A stretch of 64,000 nt of DNA, taken from Uranotaenia lowii (Eukaryota; Arthropoda; Insecta; Diptera; Culicidae). Shown here piece by piece: positions 11,434-22,499 of this stretch; position 1 is the first letter of the stretch, and each line of letters begins with the position of its first letter. The notes beneath the pieces were generated by a model. It was not told the DNA's origin and ran no database searches. It saw nothing but the letters and a program-made list of their open reading frames with translations. A program made the position numbers and the translations under genes. The stretch is taken from positions 335,746,023 through 335,810,022 of the forward strand of contig NC_073693.1 of assembly GCF_029784155.1 (NCBI RefSeq). Reading direction: 5' to 3'.

Positions 11434-12990
11434 TAAAATATAAAATTTGAATTTTGAAACTAAAATAAAAGCTATAATACAACGATATTTTGCGATTTGA
11501 ATCGATATTTTTATCATGATTATTAACCTTAACGTTGAGCTGAAACTGAATCTGATTTTTTTTTAATTTTTTTTCCGGATCTGAATCCTGCTTTTTTGAA
11601 CCTGCTTTTAAACTAAGTTCCACATAAAAATTTATTTTTATTATGTACAAATAAGTGGAATTTCTATCAAAACAGGCAACCAGAAATCTGTTATTTGAAT
11701 TAAATTCAAATATTTCGGTGTTTAAAATTTGAATTTTTTCATTAATTTTCGAATTCTCAATTCAATTTGTAAATCTTAATGAAAATTGCGAATGATGGAA
11801 ACTGTTTCGAATTTATTTAATTCTGGATCACTTTTATGAAACTTTCTGAAATTCCAATTATGCTAAAGAATTAAAGGGTTTAATGTTGTAATACCTAGTT
11901 ATTATTTTATTTTTTTTCATTACAACCCAAAATGATACGGTTCGAATTTGGAAAATTTTATCTAGTTGAGGTTTCAAATGCCAAAATCAAGATTCGAATC
12001 AGGTTTTTTTTTCCAATGATGATGCATTTAAATAACAAACAAAACTGAATAAAGAATCCGAAATCTGATCACAGACACCGAGTCTTTAATGTTAGGATTA
12101 GAAAAAATTTGGAACCACAAAATCCTGAATGTTTCGCTAACCTATACTAACCAGATAATTTTTCCGCCAATATCCAGGCCGTACAACTTCGTGAAGAATC
12201 TTGAAGAAAAAGATCTAGAAATCCTGTTTTAGAAAATTTCAAATGCCATCAGTCAACTTTAAATCATGTTTTAAGTTTTCAAAAAACCGTTCATGTTGGT
12301 TTTGATAAAATTTGTTCATAAATTTGGATGCAAAATACATTTTTCTATATTTTGGTAACTTAATTCATATTTTCGTTATAATTTTGCAAATAAAGTGAAC
12401 AAATCTTCTATCAGCAAGTGAGAAATTTATTGAAAAACTGTAATTAGAATTGAAGACCTGGAATACAACATTTTGAGGTTTTGGCTTCTGTTTTGAGTCG
12501 AGATTGTTAGTATTGAAATAGTTTAGTCGTTCATCTTAATTTGATTAAGAATTTTTAAATTTTGAGTTTAAAGAAGAATATTTCCGCTTCGGTATTTTTG
12601 GAATCTCAAAGGGGAAGGAGCGGGGGGGAGGGTGGTTTGACCCCCAAAACTCATACACTTTTTAATTTATGCCTGAGTAATTGGACAATTTCGGTGTCCT
12701 TGTACGACGGAAGTAGGGACCTAATGAGACAATGAGGCAACTTGAATGTGGAAAATGAATCAATAATAGGCTCAAAAGCGCCCTACGTAATAGATTGATC
12801 AATTTACTGAAGATTTAAATTAAAGCTAGTTTCATTAATAGTTGTAAGTATTTTAACAAACATGGAAGGATATTCTATTGAAAAAAAAAATGAAAACTGC
12901 TTCCTTAAGCCGTTGTCTCGTATCCAAATTACTTTTTTTTTTCAATTATCTAAGGAATGAATTTGAAACAAAAATTTGAATTTGAATCGT
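11434..12990. other. AT-rich intergenic sequence
   Basis: No gene recognised. A G-rich patch at about 12610-12640 (runs of four, seven and three G) stands out from the AT-rich background and may come from a transposon end. Confidence 0.5.
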
Positions 12991-15880
12991 TGACTAAAAA
13001 TGACAAAAATGACAAAAATGACAAAAATGACAAAAAATGACAAAAATGACAAAAATGACAAAAATGACAAAAAATGACAAAAATGACAAAAATGACAAAA
13101 ATGACAAAAATGACAAAAATGACAAAAATGACAAAAATGACAAAAATGACAAAAATGACAAAAAATGACAAAAATGACAAAAATGACAAAAATGACAAAA
13201 ATGACAAAAATGACAAAAAATGACAAAAATGACAAAAATGACAAAAAATGACAAAAATGACAAAAATGACAAAAAATGACAAAAATGACAAGTATGACAA
13301 AAATGACAAAAATGACAAAAATGACAAAAATGACAAAAATGACAAAAATGGACAAAAATGACAAAAATGACAAAAATGACAAAAATGACAAAAATGACAA
13401 AAATGACAAAAAATGACAAAAATGACAAAAAGAAATGACAAAAATGACAAAAATGACAAAAATGACAAAAAATGACAAAAATGACAAAAAATGACAAAAA
13501 TGACAAAAATGACAAAAATGACAAAAATGACAAAAATGACAAAAAATGACAAAAATGAACAAAAAATGACAAAAATGACAAAAATGACAAAAAGAATGAC
13601 AAAAATGACAAAAATGACACAAAAATGACAAAAATGACAAAAATGACAAAAAATGACAAAAATGACAAAAAATGACAAAAATGACAAAAATGGACAAAAA
13701 ATGACAAAAAATGACAAAAATGACAAAAAATGACAAAAATGACAAAAATGACAAAAATGACAAAAAATGACAAACATGACAAAAATGACAAAAAATGACA
13801 AAAATGACAAAAAATGACAAAAATGACAAAAATGACACAAAAATGACAAAAATGACAAAATGACAAAATGACAAAAATGACAAAAATGACAAAAAATGAC
13901 AAACAATGACAAAAATGACAAAAATGACAAAAATGACAAAAATGACAAAAATGACAAAAATGACAAAAATGACAAAAATGACAAAAATGACAAAAATGAC
14001 AAAAAATGACAAAAATGACAAAAACGACATAAAATGACAAAATGACAAATATGACAAAAATGACAAAAATGACAAAAATGACATAAATGACAAAAATGAC
14101 AAAAATGACAAAAAATGACAAAAATGACAAACAATGAAAAAAAATGACAAAAATGACAAAAATGACAAAAATGACAAAAATGACAAAAATGACAAAAATG
14201 ACAAAAATGACAAAAATGACAAAAATGACAAAAATGATAAAAATGACACCAAAATGACAAAAATGACAAAATGACAAAAATTACCAAAATGACAAAAATG
14301 ACAAAAAAGACAAAAATGACAAAAAATGACAAAAACGACTAAAATGACAAAATGACAAAAATGACAAAAAATGACAAAAATGACAAAAATGACATAAATG
14401 ACAAAAATGACAAAAATGACAAAAATGACAAATAAATGACAAAAATGGACAAAAATGACAAAAATGACAAAAATGACAAAAATGACAAAAATGAACAAAA
14501 AATGACAAAAATGACGAAAAAATGACAAAAAATGACAAAAATGACAAAAATGACAAAAATGACAAAAAATGACAAAAATGACAAAAATGACAAAAATGAC
14601 AAAAATGACAAAAACGACAAAAAATGATAAAAAATGACAAAAATGACAAAAATTACCAAAATGACAAAAATGACAAAAAAAGACAAAAATGACAAAAATG
14701 ACAAAAAATGACAAAAATGACAAAAATGACAAAAAATGACAAAAATGACAACAAATGACAAAAATGACAAAAATGACAAAAAATGACAAAAATGACAAAA
14801 ATGACAAAAATGACAAAAAATGACAAAAATGACAAAAATGACAAAAATGACAAAAATGACAAAAATGACAAAAATGACAAAAAATGACAAAAATGACAAA
14901 AATGACAAAAATGACAAAAATGACAAAAAATGACAAAAATGACAAAAATGACAAAAATGAACAAAAATGACAAAAATGACAAAAATGACAAAAATGACAA
15001 AAATGACAAAAATGACAAAAATGACAAAAATGACAAAAAATGACCAAAAATGACAAAAATGACAAAAATGACAAAAATGACAAAAATGACAAAAATGACA
15101 AAAATGACAAAAAATGACAAAAATGACAAAAATGACAAAAATGACAAAAAATGACAAAAATGACACAAAAATGACAAGAAATGACAAAAATGACAAAAAT
15201 GACAAAAATGACAAAAATGACAAAAATGACAAAAATGACAAAAATGACAAAAATGACAAAAATGACAAAGAATGACAAAAATGACAAAAATGACAAAAAT
15301 GACAAAAAATGACAAAAATGACAAAAATGACAAAAATGACAAAAATGACAAAAATGACAAAAATGACAAAAAATGACAAAAAATGACAAAAATGACAAAA
15401 ATGACAAAAATGACAAAAATGACAAAAATGACAAAAATGACAAACAAATGACAAAAATGACAAAAATGAGCAAAAATGACAAAAATGACAAAAATGACAA
15501 AAATGACAAAAATGACAAAAATGACAAAAATTACCAAAATGACAAAAATGGACAAAAATGACAAAAATGACAAAAATGACAAAAATGACAAAAATGACAA
15601 AAATTACCAAAATGACAAAAATGACAAAAATGACAAAAATGACAAAAATGACAAAAATGACAAAAAATGACAAAAATGACCAAAAATGACAAAAAATGAC
15701 AAAAAATGACAAAAATGACCAAAAATGACAAAAAATGACAAAAATGCCAAAAATGACAAAAATGACAAAAATGACAAAAATGACAAAAATGACAAAAATG
15801 ACAAAAATGACAAAAAATGACAAAAATGACAAAAATGACCATTATGACATTAAATGACACAAAAATGACGACAAAAATGA
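12991..15880 (+). repeat. Minisatellite of ATGACAAAA (9-10 nt unit), about 2.9 kb
   Basis: About 300 tandem copies of ATGACAAAA or its 10-nt variant with one extra A, interrupted by rare variants (attacc, acgac, atgaac, aataaatgac, atgacc). The strand is heavily A-rich and almost T-poor apart from one T per unit. Because neither the 9-nt nor the 10-nt unit contains a stop codon in any minus-strand frame, several overlapping minus-strand frames stay open (up to 861 codons at 12942-15527) and translate as runs of LSF, CHF or VIF. Plus-strand frames read MTK or KND repeats. These are compositional artefacts, not genes. Shared variant clusters suggest higher-order duplication within the array. 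Confidence 0.97.
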
Positions 15881-16771
15881 AATGGGAATGGTGCATTTCA
15901 AGCACTCATTTGAATCTATTCTCACAGTTTACAAATCAAGATTTGAAACTATCATATAAGACGAACTGTTTTCAATATGAGACAGAAAAATTGTTGTTCA
16001 GAATTTAAATCTGATTCTATGTTTCGATCTTTCTTCATTTTTTTCGTACATGATTTTTTCATAAATCTGATTGTTACTTCAATTTGTCTTAACCATTCAT
16101 TTCATGATATATTTTTTTTCATATTATTTTAAACAGACAGAAATGACGTATAAATCAAGAAAGGGAAACTGAAAAAAAATTGTTTTTTTTTTCACTTTTT
16201 TTCGAACAAAATATATTTGTTTGCATATTTCACGAACCCAGCAAAGGGGATCAATTATAAAGTATCATTTAAGTATTTTTTTAAAAACGGAGAATATTGA
16301 TTTCAATAAAGAGATTTTTAAACAAATAATTAAAAAAATTGCCTTCGATAGCCCTAATAAAAGATTTTATTTTCAATTAGTTGATTTTGACAATTTTTCC
16401 TTGAAGATTTCGAAAACTTATAACGGTTATTTTGAAGGAAAAATATTGAACTCACTTTCAATTCTTTTGTACGTTTATTATATTAGTTTTTTTCCTTAGA
16501 AAAATTATGAAAAAAAAATCTCTAAATAGGGGCCCAACAAAAAATAATTTACCATTCTGGTTGATTTAATTTTTTTTTTTGTTTTTTCCTTTCCATCTGA
16601 AAAAAAAAATCAGTTTCTCCAGAACTACAGATTCATTAACTTATTCATTCAACCAGAACTGAAAACTCGTTCTTTTTTGGACTGACATTTGGTAGAAATA
16701 ATTTGATAGACACTTGTGAATAATTGAAATAAAAAAGAACCAACAATAATTTGGTGAGGGCTTGTGAGATA
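15881..16771. other. AT-rich sequence, nothing recognised
   Basis: Homopolymer-rich DNA. A 92-codon plus-strand frame (16221-16499) has a very AT-driven composition and no recognisable domain, so I do not treat it as a gene. Confidence 0.5.
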
Positions 16772-16956
16772 TCTTTGTTTGTAAGTCAGTTGCTTTCTAA
16801 GCCGATGTTTGGCAAGTTCGAACCCAAGAGTACAGCATCGGACACAGTAGTATTGGATAAGTTTTTTTTTTAATAATTGTCCACCAACTGCAACGTTGAT
16901 AAAGTAGTAAATTCCACAGAAAATAGTAACACGACTGTAATCGAAACAAAAATAAA
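16772..16956 (+). mobile_element. tRNA-related SINE, family A, copy 1
   Basis: Matches the better copy at 34874-35048 along its length: GAGCCGATG/AAGCCGATG, a B box GTTCGAACCC followed by AAGAG, CATCGGACACAG, CCAACTGCAACGTTGATAAAG, and a terminal TAATCGAAACAAAAATAAAA. The B box agrees with the Pol III internal-promoter consensus GGTTCGANTCC at most positions. The sequence is decayed. No clear target duplication was found. Confidence 0.7.
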
Positions 16957-17289
16957 ATTGGTTGGGATTGAAACTCATGATATATAAAGCGATTCAAAAG
17001 TTTCCCTCAATATGAAAGACTCGAACCATTTGCTTTTAGATAATTAACAGAGCTGTTAAAGAGTAATTTGATTCCCAGATCCCCAAATTATGTTATTTTA
17101 ATAAACAAATGACAGTTCATTAAATGAATGAATAATTCATGTAGTATTTAATTTTACATTTAAAGTAATTGTTTAAAAAAAACTTTATAATTTTGTTCCT
17201 AGTCGAGTAACAGTAAAAACAAAAATTACTAAAAAAAACAAAAAAAAAAAAACAATTATACTAAAAATCCCAACCCTACGACGAGCTTA

Positions 17290-18290
17290 TTTGAATGAAC
17301 AATCATAGTCAAATTTTGAAATATTTTCACCTTGCTGTAGAAAATTTCGTTCAAAATTTTTTACGGAAGAAAATCTTGAATCGTCGCCAACCTCACAGCA
17401 AACTTTCGAGACTTTCACGCGTAACACCATCTCAGTGTTTTTTATTATCTTTTCAACTTTACGTTGCTCACGTTAAGCCGAACCGAAAAACCATTACCGA
17501 ACAACCGAAAGTCCTTCTGGGATTAAGAGATTGTGTAAAGAACTCTTCGATCGAAACGGTGGCGCACCAGTAAAAAAAGGCCTCAGAAAATTCGGTTGAA
17601 AAGAGATGATAGCCGGGACGAGTCAGAAAAAAGCTGCTACAAAAGTTTAGTTTTGGAAAGAGGTTTGGCTTGGTGGGCTAAGTAAGAGATACTCGGGCCC
17701 GAGAAAAAAAAAACCGTTTACCAGAAAATGATTCGCCGTTTTTCGGAAATCGGGAAAGGGAAAAAAGTGTGCCGTTTGCCATTTTCAAGTTCAGCTTCAA
17801 CTTTCATCAGAACCTTCTGAACTGCTGGCCGGATTTCACACCAGCCTAGGCAGCGCCAAAATGGTCGAGAGTTGGGCAGAGATAAAAAATGGCATCATTT
17901 TGGCGGGTGGCGAGTCTCCGAGGAGGACAAACTTCAACATCAAAGGGAACAGCAAGCAACAAATCAGAATCAACAACGCCGGGGATGGACTTGAATGGAA
18001 GCTGGAAAAAAAATCCTGGGCACGCAAGCCTAATGTCGTTTAATCTACCAGGACAGACAGAGCTAATGAAGCTGTCGACACTTTGGACTTGGCCCATACT
18101 CCAAGGGGAAAATCACAACACGCGTGGCCACACATACATTTTCTTCTGACACACATACAGGCCGCCTTCAAAAAGCACATATGGAAGTGCGCACACTCCC
18201 ACACCATCAAAAGCTATCGCAGGACAAAGTTGTTCAATGTGAGAAAGCCGATTTTTTTATCCGTGAATGGAAGTTTTCAATAAACAGTAC
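17290..18290. other. GC-richer, low-copy-looking island 1
   Basis: Higher GC and CpG content than its surroundings, with no similarity to other parts of the window. Short frames exist on both strands (60-92 codons, for example 17861-18043 plus), but none is sustained, recognisable or flanked by convincing splice sites. It could be a non-coding conserved block, an untranslated exon or regulatory DNA. I infer low copy number only from the lack of a second copy here. Confidence 0.35.
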
Positions 18291-18489
18291 CTGACCGATA
18301 AGCTATCGGAACTAAGGGATTGAATTTTTTTTCTGAAGATAAATTTCCTGATCGATAATTTTCAAAACCAAAATTCAAACTCCAATTTCAATTAAAGAAT
18401 TATGTATACTTCAAAAATGCAAAGTTAAAAATTTAAAAATCTGTAACTTAAAAAAACAAACTTTTACCATCAGACAAACTCAATAACGC

Positions 18490-18775
18490 GTCTTATAAAA
18501 ATCAACCGATTTGGGATTGGAAACCCGTCGACTCAGAGTCCCTGATAAGCCCGATTTCGCCGGGGTTAGGCCATCATATCTCGAAATTCATGGTGTCCCC
18601 CGTATCTGGGTTAGCATCGAGCAAGCGCTGGGTATCGGAATCAAATTACTTCGATGTTTATTGGATCGGGTCTGTTTTCTGGTTTCGCCTGAACGGTCGA
18701 TGATAGAAGTAAGTCCTTGGTCCTTCATCCTTCCGGATAGGAACTAAAGGATGTTGAGAGGAACCAATCGGTGAT
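18490..18775. other. Short GC-richer segment
   Basis: About 280 bp of higher GC, with a 78-codon plus-strand frame (18511-18747) that has balanced composition but no recognisable domain. It may belong to island 1 or be a decayed coding remnant. Undecided. Confidence 0.25.
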
Positions 18776-19374
18776 GTTAGTGTTCATTAATTATTTCTCT
18801 TCAAAGAAGATAAATCACTTTTAAAAATTTCAAATTAAAAATTATTTTGGTATTGTTTTCAATTTTATTTTGATCTATGTATGGCTAAAATATCTCAACA
18901 AAAATGAACCACCTTAACATACCTTATAATGCTAAAAAAAAGGTTCACTCTACCCAAGAGGAGTGATAAAGTCATGGAACAAATTGGAATATGCTTTTCT
19001 TGCTTATGGTTTTCTGATAAATAAAATTTTTGCTGAGGAATTTATGACTGTGTGCGGACGATATAGTTGATTTGCTTCAAGCGCTCAAATGTGAAACCAA
19101 TCACTGGTAATTGATTGAACCAATGAAATGGTTCGGGAAGAGTCAACTAAAAAATTATGAAGTACAAACTAATTTGAACATTATAACAGTCATTATCATA
19201 ATTCTGGAAACCAATTGCTCAGATCAGACTAATTTATAAAGCCTCATTTTTTTTTTTAATTCGGAGCAGATCGGAGTTTTCGTAACTCACCCTTAAAAAG
19301 ATGATGAAGAAGACCTTCCTTTTTGTGGGTGAATATTCTGCAAACAAAAATGCTCTTATAAGTATTATTTTTAT
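18776..19374. other. AT-rich sequence, nothing recognised
   Basis: No gene, RNA or shared repeat seen. Confidence 0.5.
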
Positions 19375-20299
19375 CCTAAGGCTATGATCATTTAGTATCC
19401 GGGCACTTTAATTCGGTGATAGCTACGTTAATACAGCTCGGATATACCAAACTTTAGTAGCGTTGTGTTGGTTATGAAAAGGACTATCTTGCCTATTTTC
19501 GATAGATTTTTGAGATATTTACGATGCAAAAAGACATGGTAAAAATAATTTCGCACAAATTTGCTCCTTATACACATTTTGCGCCTAGAAAATTCTTCAT
19601 TGTTGACTTGAAAGCTCATGAACTGTTAGTTTTTTCTGATTTGTTTTTCGAACTAAATGGTTAAGAAGTATAAGGAGCCACTCTTGGATCCACACGAAAT
19701 TCAAACCAACCATCGGAGTGCGACCCTTGATCTTAAATATGGTAAAAAGTCTGTGGTTATTGGGGATAACTGAATGCAGACTCCTTAAACAAAGCAAAAA
19801 ATCCATTTCCGGTAGGCAAAAAGTGTTGCCCGACTAGTAGACACCAAGTTAATAACTAATAATGATCAGTTCTTTGCTTCCGGTTTTTACGCACTCTGAC
19901 AGATGTGTTCTGATGGACAACAAAATTTATGTTAAAACCGGATTTAAGAGTTCAAATTCTTCGAGATGTCTACTTATGAAAAGGTTCCAACCAGATTCCA
20001 ATTGCTTTTTCCAGGTGAGTTTGTGTAAAATATGATGATTGTGCAAAGGGTTTGCTTCTGTGGTAAAAAAAATAAATCATTACATGACTTAAAAAATTGT
20101 GCAAAGATAAAAAAGAGATTTTATGAAAAAGTTAGAGTATTTCTTGAAATCATTGATAAATATTAATTTTTTTATTTTTACATTAAATATCATATTAACA
20201 CCTTCATTTCCTCCATAGAAAGTTTTTCGATCAAATTATTAGTTTTTAAAATACACACGTTTGCAACTGCCCGGATACTACATGATCATAGCCTTAGGC
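19375..20299. mobile_element. DNA transposon relic with about 32-bp terminal inverted repeats
   Basis: The left end CCTAAGGCTATGATCATTTA, followed by GTATCCGGGCA, is matched in inverse by TGCCCGGATACTACATGATC, followed by ATAGCCTTAGG, at 20268-20299, with only one or two mismatches. The 925-bp interior has minus-strand frames of 60-70 codons (19428-19619, 19597-19806) without recognisable transposase motifs. The superfamily is not determined because target duplications were not evident. The TATCCGGGC core could mark the true TIR, with the palindromic ATGATCAT as flank. Confidence 0.7.
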
Positions 20300-20676
20300 T
20301 AAACTAATAAATAACAAACAAATTTATTGTTTCGAAAAACTTTCATACATGTAACTCAAATATCCTGTATTATTTTATATAATAAAATTTTTGTTTTTTA
20401 AGTATCTTAAAGTGGTGGTTAAAACAATACGATGTAAAATTGAATTGAGAAAACGATCGGAATATTTTAATTTGGTTATATTGAAACTGGGGTTTGGGGC
20501 CGATCAAATATTACTTAACGCAATTTTCTATAGTTTAAGACCTCTCCGAAATATCCACAAAACGTAGTAACTGTTAGAACCCCAATCTTCTCTAAGCGCT
20601 TTACGTTCGTCTTACGTTACGTTACGCCAGATTGATGCTATGTCTAGAATTCACTGGGTATATTACAGACTCCTGC

Positions 20677-20757
20677 AGCATAGTCAGTAATGCGTTGGCC
20701 TAGAAAACCGGAGATCGCGGGTTGAAATCCTGTACTGTGCTGTCAGTAGTTTTTTTT
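20677..20757 (+). ncRNA. tRNA-like sequence (pseudogene or SINE head)
   Basis: A 7-bp acceptor-type pairing (AGCATAG at 20677 with CTGTGCT ending at 20741) encloses a tRNA-sized stretch with a degenerate B box (GGGTTGAAATCC). A run of eight T, a Pol III terminator, follows at 20750-20757. The D and anticodon arms do not fold properly and the T arm needs an extra base, so a working tRNA is unlikely. Confidence 0.4.
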
Positions 20758-21187
20758 AGAAAATTTCCAAATATTTTTTTTTTATTTTCTTTAACTTCTC
20801 TGGCAATCTTACCTTTTTTTGATGGACTTGATTCCAATAAAAATGCCTAGTTGACATAAGTTAATCTCGTTTAAATATAGAGAAAATTTATAATGTTTTC
20901 CTGAAAATTGAATTTTTCAAAGTATAATGAAGAAAATTTCAGAAAAATCTGAACTGTTCCGGAAAATGTTTAGGGTAAGTGAACCTTTTTGCCTTTTCAT
21001 GTTTTTCAGGTCCAAATTGAGCTAAAAAATTTTGAAAACATTTGCATTACTAAGAGAATTATTTGTCTAAAACTGTGCATACCGAATTTATTGATTGATT
21101 GTACTGCATTCGAGTAGTGAATTTTGTCGATCTCCAAACGAGGCAATTATGTTGGAAATTAGCAAATGTTAACCAGATGAACTCCCC
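20758..21187. other. AT-rich sequence, nothing recognised
   Basis: No features seen. Confidence 0.5.
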
Positions 21188-21425
21188 TTTTTTTTTTTTT
21201 TAACGAACACACACATATAGAATCTCAGTGAAACTTCATGTTTCTTTGAAGAGATCTATATTCTATTTAAGACTAAAGCGTACATCTATTTAATGGATTA
21301 ATGGCTAGCATCGATAATACCATCAGTCCACAGAAAAAATACTATATGTGCTGTGACCGAGACTCGATCTCATGACCTCTGTCTTAGAAGACTTGAACGC
21401 TATCCTCTAGGCCACGGTTGGCGGC
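21188..21425 (-). mobile_element. tRNA-headed SINE, family B, copy 1
   Basis: On the minus strand it starts GCCGCCAACCGTGGCCTAGA and has a B-box-like GAGATCGAGTCTCGG. It then contains ATAGATGTACGC and AACATGAAGTTTCACTGAGA, and ends GTGTGTTCGTT plus a tail of about 14 A. It is colinear with copies at 25731 and 27293. The A tail, tRNA-like head and three copies define a SINE. The family is more than 200 bp long with a non-tRNA body. Confidence 0.85.
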
Positions 21426-21954
21426 AATTGACAAAAAAAGCGATTTCAAACGCGTATATTAAATTCAAAAATTTTCAACGAATACCCATGCCTACAGTTA
21501 AACTCTGCGAAAAAAGTTTAAAATTCAACTAAAATAAAAGAATGAATTTTTTTTTATAGAATTTGAATGAAAATTTAAAATACATTTTGTTCTTATTCTT
21601 GACATGCATCATCGATCGAAATACACCATCAATGTTCGAAGCTAACCATAATATGTACATGTTCGTTAATGAAATATTTTTGGGTTGTTGTTTCCCATCA
21701 AAACTTATTTTAAACTACGCACTAATAATTCCATACTAATTGTGTTTGATATTCATACCGTTTCTATCAACTTAAGCTTCAAAATATGTTGGTAAATTCA
21801 ATTGATTCGGCTTAACAAAAGTCATATCCAAGCATAAAAAATTCAGAAATCGCAATTCGGGCATCATGTAACGTAGGTAAAGTCGCCTTAGAGAAATTCT
21901 TAAAACTTAAGATGTTTTTTTTAATTTTAAAACTGTTAAACTGATTGAAATTTA
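21426..21954. other. AT-rich sequence, nothing recognised
   Basis: No features seen. Confidence 0.5.
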
Positions 21955-21981
21955 GGGGCTGTTCACTAATTACGTAAGCAC
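21955..21981 (+). repeat. Transposon-end motif GGGCTGTTCACTAATTACGT (second copy)
   Basis: Identical over 27 bases to 6527-6553. Here it is followed by a GC-rich stretch (agggggttaaccccta, ccccccctcc) and then by a Helitron-like subrepeat fragment. Probably one end of a MITE or of a composite repeat. Confidence 0.6.
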
Positions 21982-22004
21982 ATAGGGGGTTAACCCCTAA
22001 GCCC

Positions 22005-22260
22005 CCCCTCCACCGAACCCCCGTTCGCGCGGCCTTGTTTCGTACTCAAATGCCTTCACTGCCAAATTTTGTGTCATTTGCTCGATTATTTGTCAACTTA
22101 TGCAACAAACTTGTATTGAAGCCCTCTTTCTTCCCCCTTTATTTTTCTCCGCTGAAAAAATTGAAGTGGTCTCAAATTCAAATTCAAATACCCTCACATC
22201 CGGATTTGGTTCTTTTAGCTCTATCCGTACTTCAGTTGTGCTGAAAATTGTAATTTTTTT
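22005..22260 (-). mobile_element. Helitron-like subrepeat fragment (copy D)
   Basis: Contains the family's subrepeat landmarks in minus sense: TGCCAAATTTTGTGTCATTT near 22060, a C/T-rich block with ccctttatttttctcc, then a second CCGGATTTGGTTC unit near 22200. About two units remain and neither terminus is present. Confidence 0.55.
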
Positions 22261-22499
22261 TATGTTTTTCAAATGTCAACAAAGAATTTGTAAATCATAT
22301 ATCATGGGTTAATTTCCTTCAATCTTTAGAACAACTTATGTGAATTTGTGAATAAAACTGTGTTATTAAATGTGGGATAATTTTGGATTATTGCAATTTT
22401 AAAATTACACTATGTTTTAAAATGCCTTTAATAATTTTTTTCGAATATTTTTTAGAGAATCTCTATTAGTTGCTCAAAAGTACTAGCTCCTAAAATATG

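Noticed and set aside
12942..15832. Large minus-strand open frames (861, 497, 460, 427 and 315 codons)
   Set aside because: All are translations of the ATGACAAAA minisatellite in different frames; the peptides are simple LSF/CHF/VIF repeats.
12991..15880. CRISPR array
   Set aside because: Units are 9-10 nt without spacers; this is a eukaryotic minisatellite.
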